From Rhabdothermincola_A sp041688815 (lineage in GTDB: Bacteria > Actinomycetota > Acidimicrobiia > Acidimicrobiales > Acidimicrobilacustridaceae), in the NCBI GenBank assembly GCA_041688815.1, contig JBDNHK010000027.1:10156-74155 (forward strand): 64,000 nucleotides of DNA, read 5' to 3'. This document shows, one piece after another, positions 1 through 7,365 of the stretch (positions are counted from its first letter, which is position 1; each line of letters starts with the position of its first letter). Position numbers and translations under genes: made by a program. Under the pieces are notes generated by a model, which ran no database searches, was not told the origin of the DNA, and saw nothing but the letters and a program-made list of their open reading frames with translations.

Positions 1-1352
1 GCCACCGGGTCGTCACCCTGCACCCGAAGGTCCACGGGGGCATCCTCGCCGATCCCACCGACCCCTCACATCGGGCCGACATGGACGAGTACGGCATCGA
101 GCCCGTCGATCTCGTCGTGGCCAACCTGTACCCGTTCTCCTCCGAGCCGTCCATCGAGCTCATCGACATCGGTGGGCCGGCCATGGTGCGCGCCGCGGCC
201 AAGAACCATGCGTTCGTCGGCATCGTCACCGACCCGAGCCGCTATGACGAGATGCTCCACGAGCTGCGGGCGTCGGGTTCCCTGTCACCGGCCACTCGGC
301 AGGGGCTCGCTCGCGACGCCTTTGCCCACACGGCGGCCTACGACGCCGAGATCGTGGCGTGGTTCGATGCCGACCTCCCCGCCGGTGGGGCGACCGACGA
401 CGCACCGGTGTCGCTCCCACCGACGCTCACGCTCACGCTCAATCGCGCCCAGGTGCTGCGTTACGGCGAGAACCCCCACCAGGTGGGCGCCCGCTACGCC
501 ATCCGCGGTGAACGGGGCTGGTGGGACACCGCCGTCCAGCACGGTGGCAAGGAGATGAGCTACCTCAACGTGTACGACACCGAGGCGGCGTGGCGGCTCG
601 TCCACGCCCTCGGTGAGGGCCCGGCGGCGGTGGTCATCAAGCACGCCAACCCGTGCGGGGTGGCCGTGGCCGACGACATCCTCTCGGCCTACGTCGCCGC
701 CCATGCGTGTGATCCCGTCTCCGCGTTCGGAGGGATCGTGGCCCTCAACCGGGTGGTGACGCGGGCGGTGGCCGAGGCCCTCGTCCCGGTGTTCACCGAG
801 GTGCTCGTGGCCCCCGGCTACGACGCCGACGCTCTCGCCCAGCTCCAGCAGAAGAAGAACCTCCGCATCCTCACCGCCGCCGCGCCCGGTGAACCCGGCC
901 TCTCGCTGCGACCGGTGGACAGCGGGTACCTGGTGCAGACGCCCGATGCGGTCACCGTCGATCGCTCGGCCTGGGCGGTGGTCACCACCGCCCAGCCCGA
1001 CGAGGCGCAATGGGACGATCTCGAGTTGGCCTGGCGGGTGGTCGCCAAGGTCACGTCGAACGCCATCGTGCTGGTGAAGAACGGCGCCGCTGTCGGGATC
1101 GGCTGCGGCCAGCAGAATCGTCGCGACGCCGGGCAGCTCGCGGCGATGAAGGCGGAGGGCCGGGCCGGCGGTGGGGCGTACGCATCCGATGCGTTCTTCC
1201 CGTTCCCCGACGGCCTCGATGCGGCGGTGGAGGCGGGGGCCAGTTGCGTGATCCAGCCGGGTGGTTCGGTGCGAGACGCCGAGGTGATCGCCGCCGCCGA
1301 CGAGCACGGTCTGGCCATGGTCTTCACCGGTGAGCGTCACTTCCGCCACTGA
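1..1352 (+). CDS. purH: Bifunctional purine biosynthesis protein PurH (5'-partial)
   Basis: Catalyses the last two steps of IMP synthesis: AICAR formyl transfer from 10-formyl-THF, then IMP cyclohydrolase closure. The reading frame is open from base 3, so the start lies left of the window; about 450 residues are visible against a usual length near 520, leaving roughly 70 N-terminal residues missing. The first visible residues (TLHPKVHGGIL) are the MGS-like IMP cyclohydrolase domain. The AICAR transformylase part shows RYGENPHQ, the catalytic KHANPCG, AFGGIVALN and a C-terminal QPGGSVRD with the terminal TGERHFRH, all hallmarks of the family. Folate-dependent folD and metF lie nearby but on separate transcripts. 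The identity is secure. Confidence 0.97.
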   Translation, partial: HRVVTLHPKVHGGILADPTDPSHRADMDEYGIEPVDLVVANLYPFSSEPSIELIDIGGPAMVRAAAKNHAFVGIVTDPSRYDEMLHELRASGSLSPATRQGLARDAFAHTAAYDAEIVAWFDADLPAGGATDDAPVSLPPTLTLTLNRAQVLRYGENPHQVGARYAIRGERGWWDTAVQHGGKEMSYLNVYDTEAAWRLVHALGEGPAAVVIKHANPCGVAVADDILSAYVAAHACDPVSAFGGIVALNRVVTRAVAEALVPVFTEVLVAPGYDADALAQLQQKKNLRILTAAAPGEPGLSLRPVDSGYLVQTPDAVTVDRSAWAVVTTAQPDEAQWDDLELAWRVVAKVTSNAIVLVKNGAAVGIGCGQQNRRDAGQLAAMKAEGRAGGGAYASDAFFPFPDGLDAAVEAGASCVIQPGGSVRDAEVIAAADEHGLAMVFTGERHFRH

Positions 1353-1385
1353 ACGTCACGGACCCGAGGAGAGAGAGGCTGACCG

Positions 1386-1787
1386 ATGAACGAGGGTGAC
1401 GAGCGAAGCCAGACCACCAGTCCGGTGAGTGGCTTCTCCCACTTGCAGTTGCGGGTCGGCGACGTGGCAGCGTCGCGGGCCTGGTACTCGACGGTGCTCG
1501 GCATGGAGGCCTTCGTCGAGCTTCCCGACACGGTGGCCCTACGCAACCGTGAGGCTCGCCTCGTCGTCGTCCTCTCGCCGGCCGACCGGCTCGATGCCGC
1601 GGCCTCGCCGCTCGATCACGTGGCCTTCGCCGTCCCCGATGGTGAGGCCCTCGAACGGTGGGCCGAACACCTGGCATCGGTGGGGATCGACCACGACGGG
1701 GTGGTGCTCGAACTGGGCAAACCGTCGTTGGCCCTGCGCGACCCCGACGGCAATGCGGTCGAGTTGGTGGCCCCGTCGCCGCGCTGA
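1386..1787 (+). CDS. VOC (glyoxalase/bleomycin-resistance fold) family protein
   Basis: A 133-residue protein made of one vicinal-oxygen-chelate unit. It opens with a first beta-alpha-beta-beta-beta module (SHLQLRVGDVAASRAWY, LGMEAF) and a second module around LDHVAFAVPD ending in LRDPDGNAVEL, the usual C-terminal signature of the fold that supplies a metal-binding Glu. The first-module His (SHLQL) and the final Glu are in the expected metal positions. Lengths of 120-140 residues are typical. It starts 33 bases after purH behind a GGAGAGAGAGG purine run, so it may be read through from purH. Substrate cannot be told; a dioxygenase, epimerase or thiol transferase are all possible for this fold. 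Confidence 0.8.
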   Translation: MNEGDERSQTTSPVSGFSHLQLRVGDVAASRAWYSTVLGMEAFVELPDTVALRNREARLVVVLSPADRLDAAASPLDHVAFAVPDGEALERWAEHLASVGIDHDGVVLELGKPSLALRDPDGNAVELVAPSPR

Positions 1788-1794
1788 TTGCTGC

Positions 1795-2430
1795 TCACTC
1801 CTGGGCGCGGGGAGGCGACAGGAACGACATCAGGTCGTGGCCCGACTCGGCGAGGAGACGGGCGGCGAGGTCGAGGGGGAGGCCCACCACGTTGCTCGGG
1901 CTGCCGTTGATCTCGGTGACGAAGACTCCTCCCGATCCCTGGAGCGCGTAGCCGCCGGCCTTGTCGTAGGGCTCGGGTCCGGAGACCCACCACTCCTTCC
2001 ACGGGGCCGGGAGCTCGGCGATGGTCACCTCGGTGGTGGCCACGCTGGAGAGCACCGTCGGGGTCGTCGCTCCACCGCCGTCGAACCAGACGACGGCCAC
2101 TCCGGTGTGCACGTGGTGCGTGCTCCCCGAGAGCCGGTCGAGCAGCGCCAGCGCCTCGGCCCGGTCGGCGGGCTTGCCGAGCAGGTCGCCGCCGAGGTCG
2201 ACGGTGGTGTCGGCGGCCAGGACCACCGTTCCCGGTCGGGCCGCCACGAGGGCCTTCTCGACAGCGAGCCGCTCGACGTAGGCCGGCCCGGGCTCGTCCG
2301 GTCGGATCGACTCGTCGATGTCGGAAGGGCGGATCTCGAACGGCACTCCGATCTCCTCGAGCATCTCGCGTCGCCGGGGGGAGCCCGACGCCAGGACGAG
2401 CACCGGTCGGGGCTCTGGTTCGGTGGTCAT
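1795..2430 (-). CDS. maf: Maf-like nucleoside triphosphate pyrophosphatase
   Basis: A house-cleaning pyrophosphatase that hydrolyses non-canonical or modified NTPs to NMPs; Maf proteins are also linked to septum arrest. The start is placed at ATG 2430 (MTTEPEP) rather than the longer frame because it sits 7 bases after the dus stop and the extra upstream residues are proline-rich shadow sequence. The N-terminal ASGSPRRREML motif, the catalytic-acid strand VLAADTTVDLGG and the following LLGKPADR are all present. Length 211 aa is normal for the family. It is cotranscribed with dus and convergent with the VOC gene, 7 bases away. Confidence 0.92.
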   Translation of the reverse strand: MTTEPEPRPVLVLASGSPRRREMLEEIGVPFEIRPSDIDESIRPDEPGPAYVERLAVEKALVAARPGTVVLAADTTVDLGGDLLGKPADRAEALALLDRLSGSTHHVHTGVAVVWFDGGGATTPTVLSSVATTEVTIAELPAPWKEWWVSGPEPYDKAGGYALQGSGGVFVTEINGSPSNVVGLPLDLAARLLAESGHDLMSFLSPPRAQE

Positions 2431-2437
2431 CGCCGGC

Positions 2438-3589
2438 TCAGCCCCCGCTGACGCCGGCGTCGGCGGCGGCGTCGGGCGGGGTGATGGCATCGGCGCTCAT
2501 CCAGCCGTCGGGGATCACCACCGGATGGGGGCCGGCCTGGGTGCCCCGCGGCGCAGCATCGGCGCCGGGAGCCTGGCGCAGTTCACGGTCGAGCGGGCCG
2601 AGCAGGTCGTCCATCTGGGTCAGGGTGTGCACGGCCATGAGGTCGCGCCGTACCGATGCCCCCACGGGGAACCCGGTCAGGTACCAGCCGAGGTGCTTGC
2701 GCATCTGGGGGACGGCGCGGGTCTCGCCGATCGCCCGCGTGAGCAACTGGGCGTGGGTGGTGGCGACGTCGATCACCGGGCCGAGGGCCGGGGCGGGCGG
2801 TGTCGCCTGGCCGCGGAACAGGGCGGAGAGCTCGGCGAAGAACCATGGCCGTCCGAGGCAGGCCCGTCCCACCACCACACCGGCGCACCCGGTGTCGTGC
2901 ATCATGCGGCGAGCGTCCTCGGCCGCCCAGATGTCGCCGTTGCCGAGCACGGGTATGTCGCTCACCGATCGCACCGCCTCGACGAGCTCACCGATGGCGG
3001 GCCAGTGGGCGCGCCCGCTGTAGCGCTGCTCGGCGGTGCGGGCGTGCAACGCCACGGCGGCGGCGCCGGCCTCGGCGGCCAGGCGGCCGGCGTCGAGGTA
3101 GGTGAGCCGCTGCCCGTCGAGGCCCATCCGCATCTTCACCGTCACCGGCACCGGGCCGGCGGCACGCACCGCCGCATCGACCACCGACGCGAGCAGCCGG
3201 GGCCGGGCGGGGAGCGCGGCTCCACCCCCATGGCGGGTCACCTTCGGGGCCGGGCAGCCGAAGTTGAGGTCCACGTGGTCGACGTGGCCGTCTCCGACCA
3301 GCCGGCGCACCGCCTCCGCGACCACGGCCGGATCCGTGCCGTACAACTGGATCGAGCGGGGCGATTCGTCCGGGTCGAAGGTCGCCAGCCCCCACGACCT
3401 CTCCCCGCCCTCGACCAGCCCGCGGGCGTTGACCATCTCGCTCACGAACAGCCCGGCGCCGAACTGGCGGCACACCCGGCGGAACGACGCGTTGGTGATT
3501 CCGGCCATGGGGGCGAGGACCACCGGCAGGTCCAACGTGAGTGGACCGATGGCCAACGGCGAGGCGGCGGTGCGCACGGCGGGGGGCAT
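2438..3589 (-). CDS. dus: tRNA-dihydrouridine synthase (DusB-like)
   Basis: FMN- and NADPH-dependent reduction of uridine to dihydrouridine in tRNA D-loops. The TIM barrel begins with LAPMAGITNASFR, carries the catalytic cysteine in NFGCPAPKVTR, the substrate/FMN stretch VTVKMRMG, HART and the phosphate-binding IPVLGNGDIW and GCAGVVVGRACLGRPWFF. The last ~70 residues are the helical RNA-binding end followed by a low-complexity tail of Ala, Gly and Pro. Length 383 aa is slightly long because of that tail. The ATG at 3589 lies 8 bases after a TACCGT -10 element, so the mRNA is probably leaderless. Followed by maf with a 7-base gap. Confidence 0.93.
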   Translation of the reverse strand: MPPAVRTAASPLAIGPLTLDLPVVLAPMAGITNASFRRVCRQFGAGLFVSEMVNARGLVEGGERSWGLATFDPDESPRSIQLYGTDPAVVAEAVRRLVGDGHVDHVDLNFGCPAPKVTRHGGGAALPARPRLLASVVDAAVRAAGPVPVTVKMRMGLDGQRLTYLDAGRLAAEAGAAAVALHARTAEQRYSGRAHWPAIGELVEAVRSVSDIPVLGNGDIWAAEDARRMMHDTGCAGVVVGRACLGRPWFFAELSALFRGQATPPAPALGPVIDVATTHAQLLTRAIGETRAVPQMRKHLGWYLTGFPVGASVRRDLMAVHTLTQMDDLLGPLDRELRQAPGADAAPRGTQAGPHPVVIPDGWMSADAITPPDAAADAGVSGG

Positions 3590-3597
3590 GGCCTCCC

Positions 3598-3603
3598 ACG
3601 GTA
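3598..3603 (-). promoter_or_regulatory. -10 element for leaderless dus transcript
   Basis: TACCGT read on the minus strand, 8 bases before the dus ATG. It shares its TA (3602-3603) with the -10 element of folD on the other strand, making one symmetric divergent promoter. No Shine-Dalgarno at the right distance is needed in this reading. Inferred from position and sequence only. Confidence 0.6.
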
Positions 3604-3607
3604 GGGT
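3602..3607 (+). promoter_or_regulatory. -10 element for leaderless folD transcript
   Basis: TAGGGT followed by 8 bases and the folD ATG at 3616. The TA dinucleotide is shared with the dus -10 on the opposite strand. Confidence 0.6.
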
Positions 3608-3615
3608 CGACGGGC

Positions 3616-4476
3616 ATGGGAGCGCAGGTCCTCGACGGCGAACTGGTCGCAGCCGGCATCAAGGGCGAGCTGGTCGACCGGGTCGCGGCTCTGGCCGCCG
3701 CAGGGGTCACGCCCGGTCTCGGCACGGTGCTCGTCGGCGACGACGGCCCGTCGGCGAAGTACGTGTCGATGAAGCACCGTGACTGTGAGGCGCTCGGCAT
3801 CACCTCCCACCACGCCCACCTCCCGGCCGATGCCACCCAGGACGACGTACTCGAGGTGGTCCGCCGCTTCAACGCCGATCCGGGCGTCGACGCCTATCTC
3901 ATGCAGTACCCGTTCCCCGAACACCTCGACTTCGAGGCGGCGCTGCTGGCCGTCGACCCGGCCAAGGACGTCGACGGGCTCCACCCGGTGAACCTGGGGC
4001 ACCTCGTGCAGGGGGTCGACGGTCCGTTGCCGTGCACCCCCGCCGGCATCCAGGCCCTCCTCGTGCACTACGGCATCCCCATCGCCGGTCGCCACGTCGT
4101 GATCGTGGGGCGCGGTCTCACCATCGGTCGCCCCCTCGCCAACCTGCTCACCCTCAAGCGGCCCCACGCCAACGCCGCCGTCACCGTCGTCCACACCGGT
4201 GTCGCCGACCTCGGCGCCTACACCCGCCAGGCCGACATCCTCGTGGCTGCCGCCGGGTCCCCGGGTCTCATCACCGCGCCCATGGTCAAGCCGGGTTCGG
4301 CGGTGGTGGCTGCCGGCGTCTCGTTCGAGGGCAAGAAGCTCGTTTCCGACGTGGCCGACGAGGTGTCCGAGGTCGCCGGCTGGCTGTCACCCCGCATCGG
4401 TGGCGTCGGTCCCATGACGCGGGCCATGCTGCTGGTCAACACCTTGGCTGCGGCCGAGGGTCGAACCCCCGCCTAA
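3616..4476 (+). CDS. folD: Methylenetetrahydrofolate dehydrogenase / methenyl-THF cyclohydrolase FolD
   Basis: Interconverts 5,10-methylene-THF, methenyl-THF and 10-formyl-THF with NADP. The catalytic lysine lies in KYVSMKHRDCEALGI; DVDGLHPVNLG and PCTPAGI are the folate-site motifs; VGRGLTIGRPLANLLT is the dinucleotide-binding loop in the form usual for Actinobacteria; GGVGPMTRAMLLVNT closes the protein. Length 286 aa is standard. The ATG at 3616 is chosen over an upstream in-frame ATG at 3541 because the family N-terminus starts here and a -10 TAGGGT lies 8 bases before it. metF follows after 12 bases, giving a two-gene one-carbon module. Confidence 0.96.
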   Translation: MGAQVLDGELVAAGIKGELVDRVAALAAAGVTPGLGTVLVGDDGPSAKYVSMKHRDCEALGITSHHAHLPADATQDDVLEVVRRFNADPGVDAYLMQYPFPEHLDFEAALLAVDPAKDVDGLHPVNLGHLVQGVDGPLPCTPAGIQALLVHYGIPIAGRHVVIVGRGLTIGRPLANLLTLKRPHANAAVTVVHTGVADLGAYTRQADILVAAAGSPGLITAPMVKPGSAVVAAGVSFEGKKLVSDVADEVSEVAGWLSPRIGGVGPMTRAMLLVNTLAAAEGRTPA

Positions 4477-4479
4477 CCT
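4474..4479 (+). promoter_or_regulatory. -10 element for leaderless metF transcript
   Basis: TAACCT overlaps the folD stop codon and lies 9 bases before the metF ATG. The same layout (TAnnCT, GAGCGnGCC, ATGAC) recurs before the ABC exporter at 5555-5572, which supports a shared promoter design. Confidence 0.5.
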
Positions 4480-4488
4480 GAGCGAGCC

Positions 4489-5358
4489 ATGACGAAGATC
4501 GCCGATCTCCTCGCTGCCGGGCGCACCTGCTCGTTCGAGTTCTTCCCGCCGAAGACCGACGAGGCCGCCCGCGATCTCGAGAAGACCATCGGCGAGCTGG
4601 CGACGCTCGACCCTTCGTTCGTCTCGGTCACCTACGGCGCCGGTGGGTCGACCCGTGACCGCACCCGTGACGTCGTCGTGCACATCGAGCGCGACAGCGG
4701 GGTCACGGCGATGGCCCATCTCACCTGTGCCGCCCACGCCCGGGAGCAGCTGGTGAGCCTGCTCACCGAGTACCGCGACGCGGGCATCACCAACATCCTG
4801 GCCTTGGCGGGCGACCCGTCGGTCGACGCGCCCGACGAAGGCGGGCCCGACGAGTTCGCACTGGCCATCGACCTGGTCCGTCTCGTGCGCGAGGTCGGCG
4901 ACTTCTCGATCGGCGTCGCCGCTCACCCGGAGGGGCATCCCCGTTCGCCTGATCTGGCCTCTGACCGCCGTCACCTCGTCGACAAGTTGGCCGAGGCCGA
5001 TTTCGCCATCACCCAGTTCTTCTTCGAGGCCGAGCCGTATCTGCGCATGGTCGACGAGCTGGCGGCGCTCGGCTGTCACAAGCCGATCCTGCCCGGCATC
5101 ATGCCGGTCACCAACGCCGGGCAGGTCACCCGGTTCGCCCAGCTCGCCGGGGCCGAGTTCCCGATCCATCTCTCCGAACGGTTCGATGCCGTGGCCGCTG
5201 ATCCCGACGCCGTGCGGGCTCTGGGGGTGGAGCTGGCCACCCAGCTCTGCCAGGACCTGCTCGATCGCGGGGTCCCCGGTCTCCACTTCTACACGCTGAA
5301 CCGCTCCACCGCGACCCGCGAGATCGCCGCCAACCTGGGGCTTTCTGGCGCAGCCTGA
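4489..5358 (+). CDS. metF: 5,10-methylenetetrahydrofolate reductase
   Basis: FAD-dependent reduction of methylene-THF to 5-methyl-THF for methionine synthesis. The N-terminal SFEFFPPKTDEA carries the conserved Glu, VSVTYGAGGSTR is the family signature, and the barrel continues with AHLTCA, ILALAGDPS, IGVAAHPEGHP and FAITQFFFEA; the C-terminal GLHFYTLNRS is also diagnostic. Length 289 aa is typical of the bacterial form. It follows folD, which supplies its substrate, by 12 bases. Two strong inverted repeats downstream (from 5362 and 5443) probably end the transcript. Confidence 0.96.
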   Translation: MTKIADLLAAGRTCSFEFFPPKTDEAARDLEKTIGELATLDPSFVSVTYGAGGSTRDRTRDVVVHIERDSGVTAMAHLTCAAHAREQLVSLLTEYRDAGITNILALAGDPSVDAPDEGGPDEFALAIDLVRLVREVGDFSIGVAAHPEGHPRSPDLASDRRHLVDKLAEADFAITQFFFEAEPYLRMVDELAALGCHKPILPGIMPVTNAGQVTRFAQLAGAEFPIHLSERFDAVAADPDAVRALGVELATQLCQDLLDRGVPGLHFYTLNRSTATREIAANLGLSGAA

Positions 5359-5361
5359 ACA

Positions 5362-5406
5362 GTCGCGGCCGACTCGTCCGCGCCCGGACCGGGGCGAGTC
5401 CGCGAC
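5362..5406 (+). terminator. Hairpin immediately after metF
   Basis: GTCGCG (5362-5367) and GACTCG (5371-5376) pair with CGAGTC (5395-5400) and CGCGAC (5401-5406), a 12-pair stem with one small bulge beginning 4 bases after the metF stop. There is no T-run, as is common in high-GC genomes. Confidence 0.45.
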
Positions 5407-5442
5407 ATCGACACGTCATGTGGGCAGCGTGCGCCCGTCGAC

Positions 5443-5466
5443 ATCGGGGGCGGTTGCTCCCCCGAT
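5443..5466. terminator. Second hairpin in the metF-exporter gap
   Basis: Perfect 8-base inverted repeat ATCGGGGG / CCCCCGAT with an 8-base loop. It may back up the metF terminator or act as a symmetric binding site. The rest of the gap from 5359 to 5554 shows nothing else recognisable. Confidence 0.35.
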
Positions 5467-5554
5467 CGGGACCTTGCCGAGGCCGTCTCGTGCCCGAGCC
5501 GGACCTTCCGCGAGATCCTCGTACGACTCTGCGCTGGGAGCTGAGCCTGCGTCG

Positions 5555-5560
5555 TACCCT
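5555..5560 (+). promoter_or_regulatory. -10 element before the ABC exporter micro-ORF
   Basis: TACCCT, 9 bases before the ATG at 5570. The exporter's own GTG is 20 bases further on, so the leaderless start would belong to the micro-ORF, not the exporter. Confidence 0.45.
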
Positions 5561-5569
5561 GAGCGGGCC

Positions 5570-5593
5570 ATGACCCCCGTCGATTCACAGTGA
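5570..5593 (+). CDS. Seven-codon leader peptide candidate (MTPVDSQ)
   Basis: ATG at the position expected for a leaderless mRNA, seven codons, then a TGA that overlaps the GTG of the ABC exporter as GTGA. The overlap is the geometry of translational coupling. It could be a chance product of a mis-set start, or the true exporter start separated by a frameshift. No conservation data are available. Confidence 0.3.
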   Translation: MTPVDSQ

Positions 5594-7365
5594 GCGAGCT
5601 CCGTCGCGTCGAAGGCGTGCCGCGCCGAGGTACGCGTCTACTGGCCCGCTACGTGCGGGTCTACCCGGGGGTCTTCGCAGTGTCGATCTCGGGAGCGGCG
5701 ATCTACGCCGCCGCCGCAGTGGGTACGACGGTCGTGCTCGGCGGGATCACCAACGATGTCATCGTCCCGGCCTTCGACGGGGGCCAGGTCGATGCCGGCA
5801 CCGTGCTCGCTTCGGCCGGGTTCCTGCTGGCCGTGGGTCTGCTCCGCAGTGCGACCATCGTCCAGCGCCGGTACTTCGCGGCGCTGATGGCCTTCCGGAC
5901 CCAGCGGGACTGGCGGCGCAAGCTCACTCGCGTCTACCTCGACGCCCCGCTGCGTTTCCATCGCGATACGCCCACCGGTCGGCTCCTGGCGCACGCCGAC
6001 AACGACATCATCGCCTCGACGGAGGTCGTGAACGCCCTCCCGTTCAGCATCGGCGTCGTCACGCTGGTGGTGTTCGCCATCATCAGCCTGGCCACCGTCG
6101 ACTGGATGCTCACGGCGGTGGCGGTCCTGCTCTTCCCCGCGCTGGCGTTGGTCAACCGGCTCTACACCTCTCGTGCCGAGGTCCCCATCGGGGAGGTCCA
6201 GCAGCGCGTCGGCGAGGTGAGCCAGATCGCCCACGAGAGCTTCGACGGCTCGCTGGCGGTGAAGACCCTCGGGCGGGCCGACGACGAGATCCAGCGGCTC
6301 GACGGCGCCGCCGACCGGCTGCGCCTGGCCCGGCTGACCGTCGGTCGCATCCGGGCCACGTTCGAGCCGGTCATCGACGCCCTGCCCAGCCTCGGCATCG
6401 TGCTCCTCCTCGTCATCGGTGCATGGCAGGTGTCGCTGGGTCGGTTGAACACCGGTCAGGTGGTGCAGGCCACGGCCCTGTTCGGCCTACTGGCCTTTCC
6501 CATGCGGGTCATCGGGTTCTTCCTCCAGGAACTGCCCCGCGCCGTGGTCTCCAGCGAGCGGCTGGACGACGTGATGGCCACCGAGACCGAACCGTCGCCG
6601 GAGGGCGACACCGCTGTTGCTCTTCCCCCTGGTCCTCTGGGGCTCGAACTCGACGTGGTGACCTTCGCCCACGGCGATGACCCTCCGGTGCTCGACCGGG
6701 TCTCGATGTCGGTCACGCCGGGTGAGGTCGTGGCGCTCGTCGGAGCCACCGGTTCCGGGAAGTCCACGTTGTGTGAGTTGTTGCCACGGTTGCTCGACCC
6801 CGACGATGGTGTCGTGCGGTTGGGAGGCGTCGACCTCCGTGCCGCCGACCCCGGGGCCGTGCGCGCCGCGGTCGCGCTGGTCTTCCAAGAGACCTTCCTG
6901 TTCGCCGACACCGTTCGTGAGAACGTCACCCTCGGGGAGCCCCAGAGCGACGAGGAACTCGTCGCTGCTGCGGCCGTGGCCCATGCCGACGGCTTCGTTT
7001 CCCGGCTCCCGCAGGGATGGGAAACCGAACTGGGTGAACGAGGGATCACCTTGTCCGGTGGGCAGCGCCAACGGCTCGCCCTCACCCGTGCCCTGTTGCG
7101 ACGCCCGCGGGTCTTGGTGCTCGACGATGCCACCAGCGCCGTCGACCCCACCATCGAGGCGGCCATCCTCCGCGACCTGCGGGCCACCCTGGCCTGCACC
7201 ACCCTCGTGGTCGCCCATCGGCTGTCCACCATCGAGTTGGCCGATCGCGTCGTGTTCCTCGCCGACGGGAAGGTGGCCGGCACTGGTACTCACCAACACC
7301 TCCTGGCGGCCGATCCGGCCTATTCCCGCCTGGTGCGGGCCTACGCCGACGGGAGCGCCGCATGA
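5590..7365 (+). CDS. Heterodimeric ABC exporter, degenerate-site subunit
   Basis: A half-transporter: six membrane segments in about the first 320 residues (type IV exporter fold), then an ATPase domain. Walker A GATGSGKST is near residue 384, the Q-loop is LVFQETFLF, the signature LSGGQRQR is near 487, and the switch His is in VAHRLST. Walker B reads VLVLDDATSAVD: the catalytic Glu after the Walker B Asp is replaced by Asp, the mark of the degenerate site in heterodimeric exporters. Its stop overlaps the start of the partner gene by four bases (ATGA), so the two are made together. The GTG start is preceded by a seven-codon ORF. Substrate unknown; drugs, lipids or peptides are all possible. 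Confidence 0.9.
   Translation: MSELRRVEGVPRRGTRLLARYVRVYPGVFAVSISGAAIYAAAAVGTTVVLGGITNDVIVPAFDGGQVDAGTVLASAGFLLAVGLLRSATIVQRRYFAALMAFRTQRDWRRKLTRVYLDAPLRFHRDTPTGRLLAHADNDIIASTEVVNALPFSIGVVTLVVFAIISLATVDWMLTAVAVLLFPALALVNRLYTSRAEVPIGEVQQRVGEVSQIAHESFDGSLAVKTLGRADDEIQRLDGAADRLRLARLTVGRIRATFEPVIDALPSLGIVLLLVIGAWQVSLGRLNTGQVVQATALFGLLAFPMRVIGFFLQELPRAVVSSERLDDVMATETEPSPEGDTAVALPPGPLGLELDVVTFAHGDDPPVLDRVSMSVTPGEVVALVGATGSGKSTLCELLPRLLDPDDGVVRLGGVDLRAADPGAVRAAVALVFQETFLFADTVRENVTLGEPQSDEELVAAAAVAHADGFVSRLPQGWETELGERGITLSGGQRQRLALTRALLRRPRVLVLDDATSAVDPTIEAAILRDLRATLACTTLVVAHRLSTIELADRVVFLADGKVAGTGTHQHLLAADPAYSRLVRAYADGSAA

Noticed and set aside
5359..5554. Riboswitch between metF and the ABC exporter
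   Set aside because: Only two simple hairpins are visible, none resembling a known aptamer layout, and no aptamer core motif was recognised.
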